Source of the DNA: Burkholderiales bacterium
GTDB lineage: Bacteria > Pseudomonadota > Gammaproteobacteria > Burkholderiales > JAEUOS01
Assembly (NCBI GenBank): GCA_016790635.1
Contig: JAEUOR010000088.1
Coordinates: 46,984-110,983 of the forward strand
Length of the DNA stretch: 64,000 bases
Direction of reading: 5' to 3'
The position numbers and the translations under genes were made by a program. This document shows, in pieces, positions 9,560 to 17,842 of this stretch. Every line of letters begins with the position of its first letter. Within the stretch, counting starts at the first letter, position 1. The notes below the pieces were generated by a model, which did no database searches, was not told the origin of the DNA, and saw only the letters and a program-made list of their open reading frames with translations.

Positions 9560-9641
9560 TATATTGCTTGACACATGCAGTTTAGTGCAATACTATCATG
9601 AAAAACCCGACAGGCGCTGAGGTCTTTTGCAAAATACTGCA
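9554..9641 (+). promoter_or_regulatory. bclA promoter and BoxR-type operators
   Basis: Reading rightward, TTGACA (9568-9573) and TACTAT (9591-9596) are 17 nt apart. TGCA-N6-TGCA lies inside the spacer (9576-9589), and a second TGCA-N6-TGCA lies in the leader (9628-9641). A third, imperfect pair TGCA-N6-TGCT (9555-9568) abuts the -35. The regular 10-bp spacing of half-sites puts them on one face of the helix. Repression by BoxR, relieved by benzoyl-CoA, is the expected behaviour from the Azoarcus paradigm. A TATAAT on the minus strand (9563-9558) may serve boxR itself. Confidence 0.83.
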
Positions 9642-9681
9642 TAGCCCGACTTCGCGCCAACGCCATCCCGGAGACAACCTC

Positions 9682-11262
9682 ATGCCCATGTCCGCCATTG
9701 CAGCACCGTCGGCGCACTTCAATTTCGCGCACCACCTGCTGGAGCGCAACGCGGGGCGAGCACAAAAGCCGGCCTATATCGACGACGCTGGCACCCTCAC
9801 CTACGGCGACCTGGCATTGCAGGTGCGCCGCATCGCTGCGGGCCTCCTTAAGGCCGGCGTGCGACGCGAGGAACGCGTGTTGCTCCTGATGCATGACTGC
9901 AACGACTGGCCGGCCGCCTTTCTCGGCGCCCTGTACGCAGGGGTGGTGCCGGTGGCACTGAATACGCTCTTGACCGCGGATGACTACGCCTACATGCTGG
10001 AACATAGCCGCGCGCAGGCGGTCTTCGTATCCGGCGCCCTGCTGCCGGTCTTGAAGCAGGCGCTCGGACGCGCCAGCGCCGAAGCACGCGCGGCGGTGAA
10101 GACCGTGATCGTTTCACGACCGGATGGCGCACTGCCCGAGAATGCGCAGGACCTGGCCGAGTTCGCCAGCGCGAGCGCGGCGCTCGCCGCGCCGGCTCCG
10201 GTCGGTCCGGATGTGCCCGGCTTCTGGCTTTATTCCTCTGGCTCGACCGGGCGGCCCAAGGGGTGCGTGCACACCCACGGCAATCTGTACTGGACGGCCG
10301 AACTCTACGGTGTGCGCGTGCTGGGCCTGACCGAGGCGGACACTTGTTTCTCGGCCGCCAAGCTCTTCTTTGCCTATGGACTCGGCAACGGCCTCTCGTT
10401 CCCGCTCTCCGTGGGCGCCACCACGGTGCTGATGGCCGAGCGCCCCACCCCGGACGCCACTTTCAAGCGCTGGATGGAGAAGCGTCCCACGGTTTTCTTC
10501 GGCGCACCCACCGGCTTTGCCGGCATGCTTGCGGCGGCCAATCTCCCGGCCAAATCAGCGGTGTCGTTGCGCCTCGCGTCCTCCGCCGGCGAAGCGCTGC
10601 CGGCCGATCTCGGCGAGCGCTTTACCCGCCATTTCGGCGTCGAGATCATCGACGGCATCGGCTCGACCGAGATGCTGCACATTTTCCTGTCCAACGCCCC
10701 CGGGCGGGTGCGCTACGGCACCACAGGCTGGCCGGTAGCGGGCTACGAAATCGAACTGCGCGGCGAGGACGGCCGGCCCGTGCCTGACGGCGAGATCGGC
10801 GACCTCTATATCAAGGGGCCGAGCGCCGCGCTGATGTATTGGGGGAATCGCGAGAAGTCGCGCGACACCTTCCAAGGCGCATGGACCAGGAGCGGCGACA
10901 AGTACGTGCGCAACCAGGACGGCAGCTACACGTATTCCGGGCGCAGCGACGACATGCTCAAAGTCAGCGGCATCTACGTCTCGCCTTTCGAGGTCGAGGC
11001 CACGCTGGCGCAGCACGCGGCGGTCCTCGAAGCCGCGGTGATCGGCGTGAACGATGCCCAGGGACTCACCCGGACCAAGGCCTTCGTGGTACTCAAGCCC
11101 GGTGCGGTCACCGACGAGGCAGCGCTCAAGGCCTTCGTCAAGGATCGGCTCGCGCCTTACAAGTACCCGCGCGCAATCGAGTTCGTCACCGAGTTGCCGA
11201 AGACGGCCACCGGCAAGATCCAGCGCTTCCGGCTGCGCGAGAAGGAAGCAGCGGAGTCCTGA
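9682..11262 (+). CDS. bclA: Benzoate-CoA ligase
   Basis: This ATP-dependent ligase activates benzoate to benzoyl-CoA, the entry step of the box pathway. With the ATG at 9682, chosen for its GGAGA site 7 nt upstream, it has 526 residues, normal for the family. The AMP-binding motif YSSGSTGRPKG lies at about 184-194, the benzoate/hydroxybenzoate-ligase signature AAKLFFAYGLGNGLSF follows, and the C-terminal catalytic lysine is in TATGKIQR. It diverges from boxR across a shared operator region. A 4-hydroxybenzoate or 2-aminobenzoate preference cannot be excluded, but linkage to boxABC favours benzoate. Confidence 0.94.
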   Translation: MPMSAIAAPSAHFNFAHHLLERNAGRAQKPAYIDDAGTLTYGDLALQVRRIAAGLLKAGVRREERVLLLMHDCNDWPAAFLGALYAGVVPVALNTLLTADDYAYMLEHSRAQAVFVSGALLPVLKQALGRASAEARAAVKTVIVSRPDGALPENAQDLAEFASASAALAAPAPVGPDVPGFWLYSSGSTGRPKGCVHTHGNLYWTAELYGVRVLGLTEADTCFSAAKLFFAYGLGNGLSFPLSVGATTVLMAERPTPDATFKRWMEKRPTVFFGAPTGFAGMLAAANLPAKSAVSLRLASSAGEALPADLGERFTRHFGVEIIDGIGSTEMLHIFLSNAPGRVRYGTTGWPVAGYEIELRGEDGRPVPDGEIGDLYIKGPSAALMYWGNREKSRDTFQGAWTRSGDKYVRNQDGSYTYSGRSDDMLKVSGIYVSPFEVEATLAQHAAVLEAAVIGVNDAQGLTRTKAFVVLKPGAVTDEAALKAFVKDRLAPYKYPRAIEFVTELPKTATGKIQRFRLREKEAAES

Positions 11263-11388
11263 ATGAACCGGGTCGCGCGCGACGATTCCGCGCGCCGCAA
11301 TACCCGATGGCGCCCCGCACTGCGCCTAGAATCCCGGGCGCAAGGAGCGCGGCGGACACGCCGCGGCGACCCGACGCCACGACGCTGA

Positions 11389-12995
11389 ATGATCAACCAA
11401 TCCCCGGTCGACATCCTCATCATCGGCCCGGTGCGTCCGGCGCCGCTTTCGCCTGGAGCATGGCCGAGACGCGCATGCGCATCCTGTGCCTGGAGCAGGG
11501 CGACTGGATGAACCCGGCGCGCTATCCGAGCACGGGACTGGACGCGGAACTGCGCCAGATCGGCGAGTTCAGTTCCAATCCGAACGTGCGCGGCCTGGCG
11601 ACCGACTACCCGGTCAACAACGACGCCTCGCCGATCCAGATCGCCAACTTCAACGGCGTCGGCGGCGGCACCGTGCTGTATGCCGCGCACTTCCCGCGCT
11701 TTCATCCGAGCGACTTTCGCGTCAGGAGTTGCGACGGCGTCGCCGACGACTGGCCGATCGACTACGCGACCCTCGAGCCGTTCTTCGCCCAGAACGACCG
11801 CATGATGGGAGTGGCCGGCCTGGCCGGCGACCCCGCCTACCCCGAGCACGATCTGCCGCTGCCGCCCCTGCCGCTCGGCACCTCCGGCGAGACCATGGCG
11901 CGCGGGTTCAACCGGCTCGGCTGGCACTGGTGGCCCTCGGACAGCGCGATTGCCAGCCGGCCCTACGAAGGGCGCGATCGGTGCCTGAATCTCGGCCCCT
12001 GCACCAGCGGCTGCGCGCAAGGTGCGAAAGCCAGTACCGACGTGACCTACTGGCCCGAGGCGATCCGGCGCGGCGTGCAACTGCGCACCCGCTGTCGCGT
12101 CCGTGAAATCACCGTCGACGACGATGGCATGGCCAACGGCGTCGTCTACTACGACGCCGACGGCCAAGCGCACTTCCAGCCCGCCGAAGTCGTGGTGCTG
12201 GCGGCCAACGGCATCGGCACGCCGCGCATCCTTTTGAACTCCAGGTCGAAGCGCTTTCCGAACGGCCTGGCCAACAACAACGATGTGGTCGGGCGCAATC
12301 TCATGCTGCACCCGTATTCGTGGGTCAGCGGCACTTTTCCGCAACGGCTGGACGGGCAGTTTGGCGCCTCCGGCTGCTGCATCTGGAGTCAGGAGTTCTA
12401 CGAGACCGACGCCAGCCGCGGTTTCGTGCGCGGCTACACCATGGAGATCGTACGCGGCCGTGGCCCGCTGGTAACCGCGCTGTTCGGGCTGGGCAACGGG
12501 CAGATCCCGTGGGGTGAGGGCTTTCACGACGCCTTCGGCAAGTTGTTCGCGCACAGCACGGGCATGGTCAACATCTGCGAGGACCTGCCCGAGGTGCACA
12601 ACCGCGTGACGCTGGACGAGGCGCTCACCGATTCCGACGGCATCGCCGCGCCGAAGATCCACTACACGCTCTCCGAGAACAGCCGCCGCATGCTCGCCCA
12701 TTCGGTCGAAAAGGCGACCGAGGTGCTCAAGGCCGCCGGCGCGACAAGCGTGCAGCACGAGGCGCCCTGGAAGGTGGCAGGCTGGCACAACATGGGCACC
12801 GCGCGCATGGGGCTGGACCCGGCGACGTCGGTGGTCAATGAATGGGGCCGGGCGCATGAGGTGAAGAATCTCTTCGTCATCGACGGCAGCATCTTCACCA
12901 CCTCGGCTGGCGTCAATCCGACCAGCACGATCCAGGCATTGGCGCTCTACATCGCCGATGCGATGAAGCAGCGGCTGGCCAATCTGTTCGATTGA
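11389..12995 (+). pseudogene. GMC-family FAD oxidoreductase, frameshifted in the FAD motif
   Basis: This is a glucose-methanol-choline type oxidoreductase related to gluconate/sorbosone dehydrogenase flavoproteins. The ATG at 11389 encodes an N-terminus ending in VDILIIG. The expected GxGxxG continuation (GASGAAFAWS) is in the next frame. One missing base near 11427-11428, turning GGCGCC into GGCCC, explains the break exactly. The rest is one open frame to 12995 with the family C-terminus (WHNMGTARMG and NPTSTIQALALYIADAM). Any start after the break loses the FAD loop. The gene is therefore either a recent pseudogene or contains an assembly error. The stop codon overlaps the region just before the small-subunit gene. 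Confidence 0.85.
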
Positions 12996-13006
12996 GGGTT
13001 GAGCGC

Positions 13007-13486
13007 ATGAATCTGTCCGCCCACATTCCCGTCTCGCCGCCGGCCTTTAACGCAGCGGAGCGCGCTGCGCTCGATGTGCTGATGGATAGTCTGATCCCGG
13101 CGTCGCCGGATCGCCGCATGCCGGCCGCGCGGTCCCTAGCGCTCTACGACAACGTCGCAACCATGCGCGCGACCGATCGCCGGCTGCTCGGCGAAGGACT
13201 GGCAGAACTCGACCGGCGTGCAGCAGAGGCACACGGCGCGCCGTTCGCCCTGCTCGATGCCGCGAAGGCGCAGGCTATCGTCGACGCCGTGCGCAAGGAA
13301 GGTCTGGCCTTCGTGCAGACTTTTGTCGCGCAGACTGTCGGCCGCTACGTCTCGCACCCGGCGGTGATGCCGCTCTTGGGCCTGGAGGCGCGACCCCTGT
13401 GGCCCACGGGCAATGTCGTGACGGAGGGGGACTGGACGCTGCTTGACTCCGTCAGGCAGCGCAAGAAGATCTACCGCAGGGTGTAG
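13007..13486 (+). CDS. Gluconate 2-dehydrogenase subunit 3-like protein
   Basis: This 159-residue protein resembles the small subunit (subunit 3) that accompanies membrane-linked GMC dehydrogenases. It begins 11 nt after the end of the GMC gene, as expected for a two-subunit enzyme. The family's opening pattern FNAAERAALDVLMDSLIP is visible. The usual Tat signal peptide is not obvious, so the pair may be cytoplasmic or be exported by the partner. No cytochrome c subunit follows. It has no known catalytic motif. If the flavoprotein is really broken, this subunit would be orphaned. Confidence 0.75.
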   Translation: MNLSAHIPVSPPAFNAAERAALDVLMDSLIPASPDRRMPAARSLALYDNVATMRATDRRLLGEGLAELDRRAAEAHGAPFALLDAAKAQAIVDAVRKEGLAFVQTFVAQTVGRYVSHPAVMPLLGLEARPLWPTGNVVTEGDWTLLDSVRQRKKIYRRV

Positions 13487-13504
13487 CCGCGCCCGGGGCG
13501 AGCG

Positions 13505-14761
13505 CTACGAACCGGTGAACGCGAACTCGACCTCGGGCTTGAGGCCGCTGATGATGCGCGCGATGCTCTTGCCCGAGCCGCACGAGTGCGTCCAGCCGAG
13601 CGTGCCGTGTCCGGTGTTGAGATACAGGTTGGGCAGCTTGGAGCGGCCGATGAGCGGCACGTTGGAAGGAGTCGCGGGCCGCAGGCCGGTCCAGAACTGC
13701 GCGCGCTCCGCGTCGCCAGCCCCGGGAAACAGCTCTTCGACGCGGCGCACGATGGCCTCGCAGCGCACGCGGTTGAGATCGCGGTCATAGCCGTTCAGTT
13801 CGGCCGTGCCGGCGATGCGCAGGCGTTCGCCCAGGCGCGAAAACACCAGCTTGTATTCGTCGTCGGTCAGCGAGACCTGGTGCGCCATCGAGGCGTCCTT
13901 GACGGGCATGGTCACCGAGTAGCCCTTGGCCGGGTAGATCGGCAACTCGATGCCGAGCGGCTTGGCGTAGATCGGCGAGAGGCTGCCCATGGCCAGCACA
14001 TAGGCGTCGGCGCGCAGGCGCTGGAAGCGGCCTTCGCCGTCGGTGGCCTCCACATGATCGATCGCCCCGCCGGCTTCGCGCAGCGCGGTGACGGTGTGAC
14101 TCATGAGGAATTCGACGCCATCGGCCTCGCAGCGCTTGACCAGCTCGCGCGCAAATCGATTGGCATCGCCCGACTCGTCTTCCGCGGTGTAGGTGGCGCC
14201 GGCCAGCTTGGGTCTAATGTGACGCAAAGCCGGCTCGATCCTCACCGCCTCGTCCGCGGAAATGACGCGCCGGTCGCAACCCAGTTCGCGCATCTGCGCG
14301 GCGGGCGCTTCGGCGCCGGCGAATTCCTTCTCGCTGGTGTAGAAGTGCAGGATGCCCTGGGTGCGCTGGTCATAGCTGATGCCGATGTCGCGCCGCAGTT
14401 GCTGCAGCATGTCGCGGCTGTAGGTGCCCAGACGCACGATCTCGCGGATGTTGCGCCGCGTGCGTCCCGGCGTGCACTCGCGCAGGAAGTGCAGGCCCCA
14501 GCGCCATTGGCGCGCGTCCGCGCGCAGGCGGAACAGGAGCGGCGCGTCCTCCTTGCCCAGCCACTTGAGCACCTTGAGGGGCGCGCTCGGATTGGCCCAG
14601 GGTTCGGCGTGACTCACCGATATCTGGCCGCCGTTGGCGAAGCTGGTTTCGGCCGCCGGGCTGGCCTGGCGATCGACGACCCTAACGTCATGCCCAAGCT
14701 GACGCAAAAAATACGCGGACGTGACGCCAAGCAGGCCGGCGCCTAACACGATGACTTTCAT
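13505..14761 (-). CDS. dadA: D-amino-acid dehydrogenase (DadA-type), riboswitch-controlled
   Basis: This FAD enzyme oxidatively deaminates D-amino acids to 2-oxo acids. At 418 residues it has the DadA length, an N-terminal dinucleotide-binding GAGLLG at 7-12, the family segment ETSFANGGQIS near 40-50, and a C-terminal GHGTLGWTHSCGSGK. A GGAGGT site precedes the ATG at 14761. Its mRNA leader contains a tandem glycine riboswitch, so glycine or a compound yielding it probably sets expression. It may act on glycine or D-alanine; the substrate is not readable. It converges on the subunit 3 gene and diverges from an aldolase that could produce glycine. Confidence 0.9.
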   Translation of the reverse strand: MKVIVLGAGLLGVTSAYFLRQLGHDVRVVDRQASPAAETSFANGGQISVSHAEPWANPSAPLKVLKWLGKEDAPLLFRLRADARQWRWGLHFLRECTPGRTRRNIREIVRLGTYSRDMLQQLRRDIGISYDQRTQGILHFYTSEKEFAGAEAPAAQMRELGCDRRVISADEAVRIEPALRHIRPKLAGATYTAEDESGDANRFARELVKRCEADGVEFLMSHTVTALREAGGAIDHVEATDGEGRFQRLRADAYVLAMGSLSPIYAKPLGIELPIYPAKGYSVTMPVKDASMAHQVSLTDDEYKLVFSRLGERLRIAGTAELNGYDRDLNRVRCEAIVRRVEELFPGAGDAERAQFWTGLRPATPSNVPLIGRSKLPNLYLNTGHGTLGWTHSCGSGKSIARIISGLKPEVEFAFTGS

Positions 14762-14810
14762 GAGAACACCTCCAGGAGTGGTTCGCGCGCTATCGCGCTT
14801 GCCGCTCCCC

Positions 14811-15005
14811 CTGTCCTCGGTACCTGAGAGATTCAGCCGCCGCGATCTCGCGCCGGCCTTGCTCCTTCGGTGCGCTCAACCGGCAAACGGCCGAGCGGCT
14901 CTCCAGACGGCGATGGTGGTGTGCAGTACGGAACCTGAGCGTGTATGGGAGTTTGCGCCTTCGGTGGCCACGCACCGGAATCCCGGAACGTGGCGCTCTC
15001 CTGCG
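14811..15005 (-). ncRNA. Tandem glycine riboswitch
   Basis: Two glycine aptamers follow one another in the leader of the dadA-type gene. On the minus strand aptamer 1 spans about 15005-14910, with GGAGAGCGCC, the core ACCGAAGGCGCAAAC and GCTCAGG. Aptamer 2 spans about 14905-14811, with GGAGAGCCGC, the core ACCGAAGGAGCAA and CTCTCAGGTACCGAGGACAG. These are the hallmark conserved strings of the class. About 50 nt separate aptamer 2 from the start codon, with the ribosome-binding site in that stretch and only a short GC hairpin (14785-14798). No U-run terminator is seen, which suggests translational control. Confidence 0.92.
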
Positions 15006-15125
15006 AACGAATAATATTTTATCCGGCCCGCACGATCTGAGTCGACACCAAGCCTCAGATCAAGTACAACGGGTTGGTGCTGGCGAAGGCGGCGTCGCCT
15101 TGCTGGCGTATAGGGGAGCCACACG

Positions 15126-16292
15126 ATGACCAAGCAAAACGGATTCGAGGGACTGGAACTGGGCTTTGACATCCCGGCCCTGCCCGGAATGGACGAAGCG
15201 GACATCCAGACACCTTGCCTGATGCTGGACCTCGATGCGCTGGAGCGCAACATCAAGAAAATGGGCGACTACGCCAAGGCGCACGGCATGCGTCACCGAG
15301 TGCACGGCAAGATGCACAAGTCCGTCGATGTCGCCAAACTGCAGGAGCGGCTCGGCGGCGCCGTCGGCGTGTGCTGTCAGAAAGTCTCGGAGGCCGAGGT
15401 CTTTGCCCGCGGCGGCATCAAGGACATCCTGGTCTCCAACGAGGTGCGCGACCCGGCCAAGATCGACCGGCTGGCACGCATGCCCAAGACCTACGGCTGC
15501 CGCACCATCGTCTGCGTCGACGACCTGGCCAACGTGGCCCAGTTGTCCGCCGCCGCGACCAAACATGGCTCGACCATCGAGTGCTTCATCGAGATGGACG
15601 TGGGCGCGGGGCGTTGCGGGGTGATCGGCGCGGACAAGGTGGTTGAGATCGCGCAGGCGATCGCCGCGTCGCCGGGCCTGAAATTCACCGGCATCCAGGC
15701 CTACCAGGGCGCCATGCAGCACATGGAAAAGTACGCGGACCGCAAGGCCAAGCTCGACGCGGCGGTGGCGCTGGTCAAGGCGGCAATCGACGCCCTGGAA
15801 GCTGCAGGACTGAAGCCGGAACTGGTCTCTGGCGGCGGCACCGGCAGCTACTATTTCGAATCGACCTCAGGTGTCTACAACGAGCTGCAGTGCGGCTCCT
15901 ACGCGTTCATGGACGCAGACTACGGACGCATCCTGGACAAGGACGGCAAGCGCATCGATCAGGGCGAGTGGGAAAACGCGTTTTTCATCCTGACCCAGGT
16001 GATGAGCCATGCCAAGGCCGACAAGGCAATCTGCGATGCCGGCCTGAAGGCGCAATCGGTCGACAGCGGCCTGCCCACGATCTTCGGCCGCAAGGATGTC
16101 GAGTACATCAAGTGCTCGGATGAACACGGCGTCATCGTCGATCCGCAGGGCGTGCTCAAGGTAGGTGAGCGCCTCAAGCTCGTGCCCGGCCACTGCGACC
16201 CGACCGCGAACATCCATGACTGGTACGTCGGGGTGCGCAAGGGCAAGGTCGAAGTGCTGTGGCCGGTCTCGGCGCGGGGCAAGGCGTACTGA
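15126..16292 (+). CDS. D-threonine aldolase / 3-hydroxy-D-aspartate aldolase-like PLP enzyme
   Basis: This is a fold-type III PLP enzyme of the DSD1 family, 388 residues long. Members split D-threonine or D-3-hydroxyaspartate to glycine plus an aldehyde, or dehydrate D-serine. The PLP lysine is probably Lys65 (Lys62 is also close) in HGKMHKS. The C-terminal GHCDPTANIHDWY carries the His/Asp pair that binds the divalent metal. An AGGGGAG site precedes the ATG. It is divergent from the glycine-riboswitch-controlled dadA-type gene, so a small regulon of D-amino-acid or hydroxy-amino-acid catabolism is likely. The exact substrate is unknown. Confidence 0.87.
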   Translation: MTKQNGFEGLELGFDIPALPGMDEADIQTPCLMLDLDALERNIKKMGDYAKAHGMRHRVHGKMHKSVDVAKLQERLGGAVGVCCQKVSEAEVFARGGIKDILVSNEVRDPAKIDRLARMPKTYGCRTIVCVDDLANVAQLSAAATKHGSTIECFIEMDVGAGRCGVIGADKVVEIAQAIAASPGLKFTGIQAYQGAMQHMEKYADRKAKLDAAVALVKAAIDALEAAGLKPELVSGGGTGSYYFESTSGVYNELQCGSYAFMDADYGRILDKDGKRIDQGEWENAFFILTQVMSHAKADKAICDAGLKAQSVDSGLPTIFGRKDVEYIKCSDEHGVIVDPQGVLKVGERLKLVPGHCDPTANIHDWYVGVRKGKVEVLWPVSARGKAY

Positions 16293-16369
16293 GCGCCTGT
16301 GCGTCCAAGCACAGGGCAGTGCAAAAGAAGTGGTCGTCTAGACCTGCGCCCCCCGCCCCGGCCTCACCT

Positions 16370-17467
16370 TCAATCGACAAAACGCACTGCCGCCACCGGG
16401 GGCAGGTCGCGCGAGATGCAGTGCCAGCTTTCTGCGGCATCGCCGCTGATCCAGAACCCGCCGGTGGTCGAGGCCATGGCCAAGGTGCGACCATCCGCGG
16501 CGACGGCAAGCGCGTGCCGGTACACGAGGTGATAGGCGTGCGCGGACGGCAGGCCAGCGCCGAACACCTTGAAGCTCCGTCCGCCGTCGTCGGTGCGCGT
16601 GACGACCATGCGCGCATCCACCGGGAAGCGGCAGGCGTCGGCCTGCGCCGGGACGAACCACGCGCGGTCCGGATCAGCCGGATGCGCGGCAACCGGGAAG
16701 CCAAAGGTGCTGGGGCCAGCCTGATCGATCGATGTCCACGACTGCCCGGCGTCGATGGAACGATAGATGCCGCCGTGATGCTGCATCCACAGGACGTCCG
16801 GGTTGGCGGCGCAGTGCACGACGCAATGCGCGTCCTGCACGTTGGGGTCATCGACGCGCTCCGGCGGCATGTAGGGAGCCTTGAGTCCGCGGCCGGTGTT
16901 CTCCCAGGTGGCACCGGCGTCGCGGGTCTGCCACACGCCGCCGGAGGAGATGGCCAGGGTCAGGTGGCGCGCATCGCGCGGGTCCACCAACAGGCTGTGG
17001 ATGCCCGGGTGGTCGTAGCCGCCACCCATCCATTCGCGCCGCTTGGGATGCTCCCAGAGTGCGTTGCACAGCGCCCAGGTCGCCCCGCCGTCGGTGGACT
17101 TGAAAAGCCCCGCAGGCAGGCAACCTGCCCACAGCGTGCCCGGCTCCTGCCCACCTCCGGCAGCGAGCGACCAGATGAGTTCGACATTCCACGGTGTCGG
17201 GTCATCGGCCAGCGGGCCGGTCGCGGGCTTGGCGGGGAAGGCCGGCGCGCCGACCTCGGTCCAGGTGGCGCCGCGGTCGGTGCTCTTGCGCAGCTTGATG
17301 CCGAAATGCCCCAGCGCCATGGCCGCGTACCACGCGCCGTTGCGCGGGTCGCTGAGCACCTGCGAAACCGCGTCGCCGGCGAAGTGGTGCGCGGCGATAT
17401 TCCAATCCGCGCCTGTCCCATTGACGACAAACAAACCCTTGCGTGTGCCTAGAAGTATGGTGTGCAT
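16370..17467 (-). CDS. BNR/Asp-box repeat beta-propeller protein
   Basis: This 365-residue protein is built from Asp-box (S/T-x-D-x-G-x-T/S-W) repeats of the sialidase/BNR type: STDRGATW, STDGGATW, TRDAGATW, SIDAGQSW, TDDGGRSF and SGDAAESW, six in all. This implies a six-bladed propeller. No signal peptide is seen; it starts MHTILLGTRKG and is likely cytoplasmic. The catalytic Arg triad and Tyr/Glu of true sialidases are not evident, so the enzyme name sialidase is not justified. It lies 67 nt after a MoaD-like gene on the same strand. Its function is unknown. Confidence 0.8.
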   Translation of the reverse strand: MHTILLGTRKGLFVVNGTGADWNIAAHHFAGDAVSQVLSDPRNGAWYAAMALGHFGIKLRKSTDRGATWTEVGAPAFPAKPATGPLADDPTPWNVELIWSLAAGGGQEPGTLWAGCLPAGLFKSTDGGATWALCNALWEHPKRREWMGGGYDHPGIHSLLVDPRDARHLTLAISSGGVWQTRDAGATWENTGRGLKAPYMPPERVDDPNVQDAHCVVHCAANPDVLWMQHHGGIYRSIDAGQSWTSIDQAGPSTFGFPVAAHPADPDRAWFVPAQADACRFPVDARMVVTRTDDGGRSFKVFGAGLPSAHAYHLVYRHALAVAADGRTLAMASTTGGFWISGDAAESWHCISRDLPPVAAVRFVD

Positions 17468-17534
17468 GTTGCCTCCCTGTCAGCTGACTGCGCGGCCTGC
17501 CGTATCGGCCTGTCGACGAGGCCGCGCCACGATG

Positions 17535-17804
17535 CTACCCGCCACTCAAGGCCTGAATGACCATGACCCGGTCACCATCCGCCAGGCGTCGGTCCAGCCG
17601 CACCCGTTCGCGCACCAACTCGTCATTGACGAACACCGCCACATGCTTGCGGATCGCGCCCTGGTCGTCGAAGACGTAGTGCGAGAGGGCCGGAGCGGCG
17701 CTAAGTGCGGCGACCAAGGCCTCACGCAGTATCGTTGCGCCCACTTTTTGCGCAGGACATGGGACATGCCGCTGCAACGCCGGGGCGAACTCGACACTGA
17801 TCAT
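17535..17804 (-). CDS. MoaD/ThiS-like ubiquitin-fold protein
   Basis: This is a small beta-grasp protein of 89 residues ending in the diglycine ALSGG. That tail is what MoaD and ThiS proteins need for adenylation and thiocarboxylation. The ATG at 17804 is preceded by AAGGTGAG. Conserved family features include a VAVFVNDELVR strand and LADGDRVMVIQAL before the tail. No MoaE, MoeB or ThiF partner lies nearby, so a molybdopterin or thiamine role is not supported by context. It lies 38 nt after the quinone reductase gene and 67 nt before the BNR protein, probably co-transcribed with both. Confidence 0.85.
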   Translation of the reverse strand: MISVEFAPALQRHVPCPAQKVGATILREALVAALSAAPALSHYVFDDQGAIRKHVAVFVNDELVRERVRLDRRLADGDRVMVIQALSGG

Positions 17805-17842
17805 GGGCTCACCTTGCGTTCGCAATGCTACATGCTCCTGGT

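Noticed and set aside
11157..12857. A 566-codon open frame opposite the GMC gene
   Set aside because: Antisense to a conserved oxidoreductase, with no domain. The plus-strand frame carries the GMC motifs despite its frameshift.
16296..16315. Stem-loop after the aldolase gene as a terminator
   Set aside because: The stem is 7 bp with a 6-nt loop and no T-run on the plus strand; too weak to call.
16370..17467. Naming the BNR protein a sialidase
   Set aside because: Only the structural Asp-boxes are visible. The catalytic Arg triad and nucleophile, and a secretion signal, are not.
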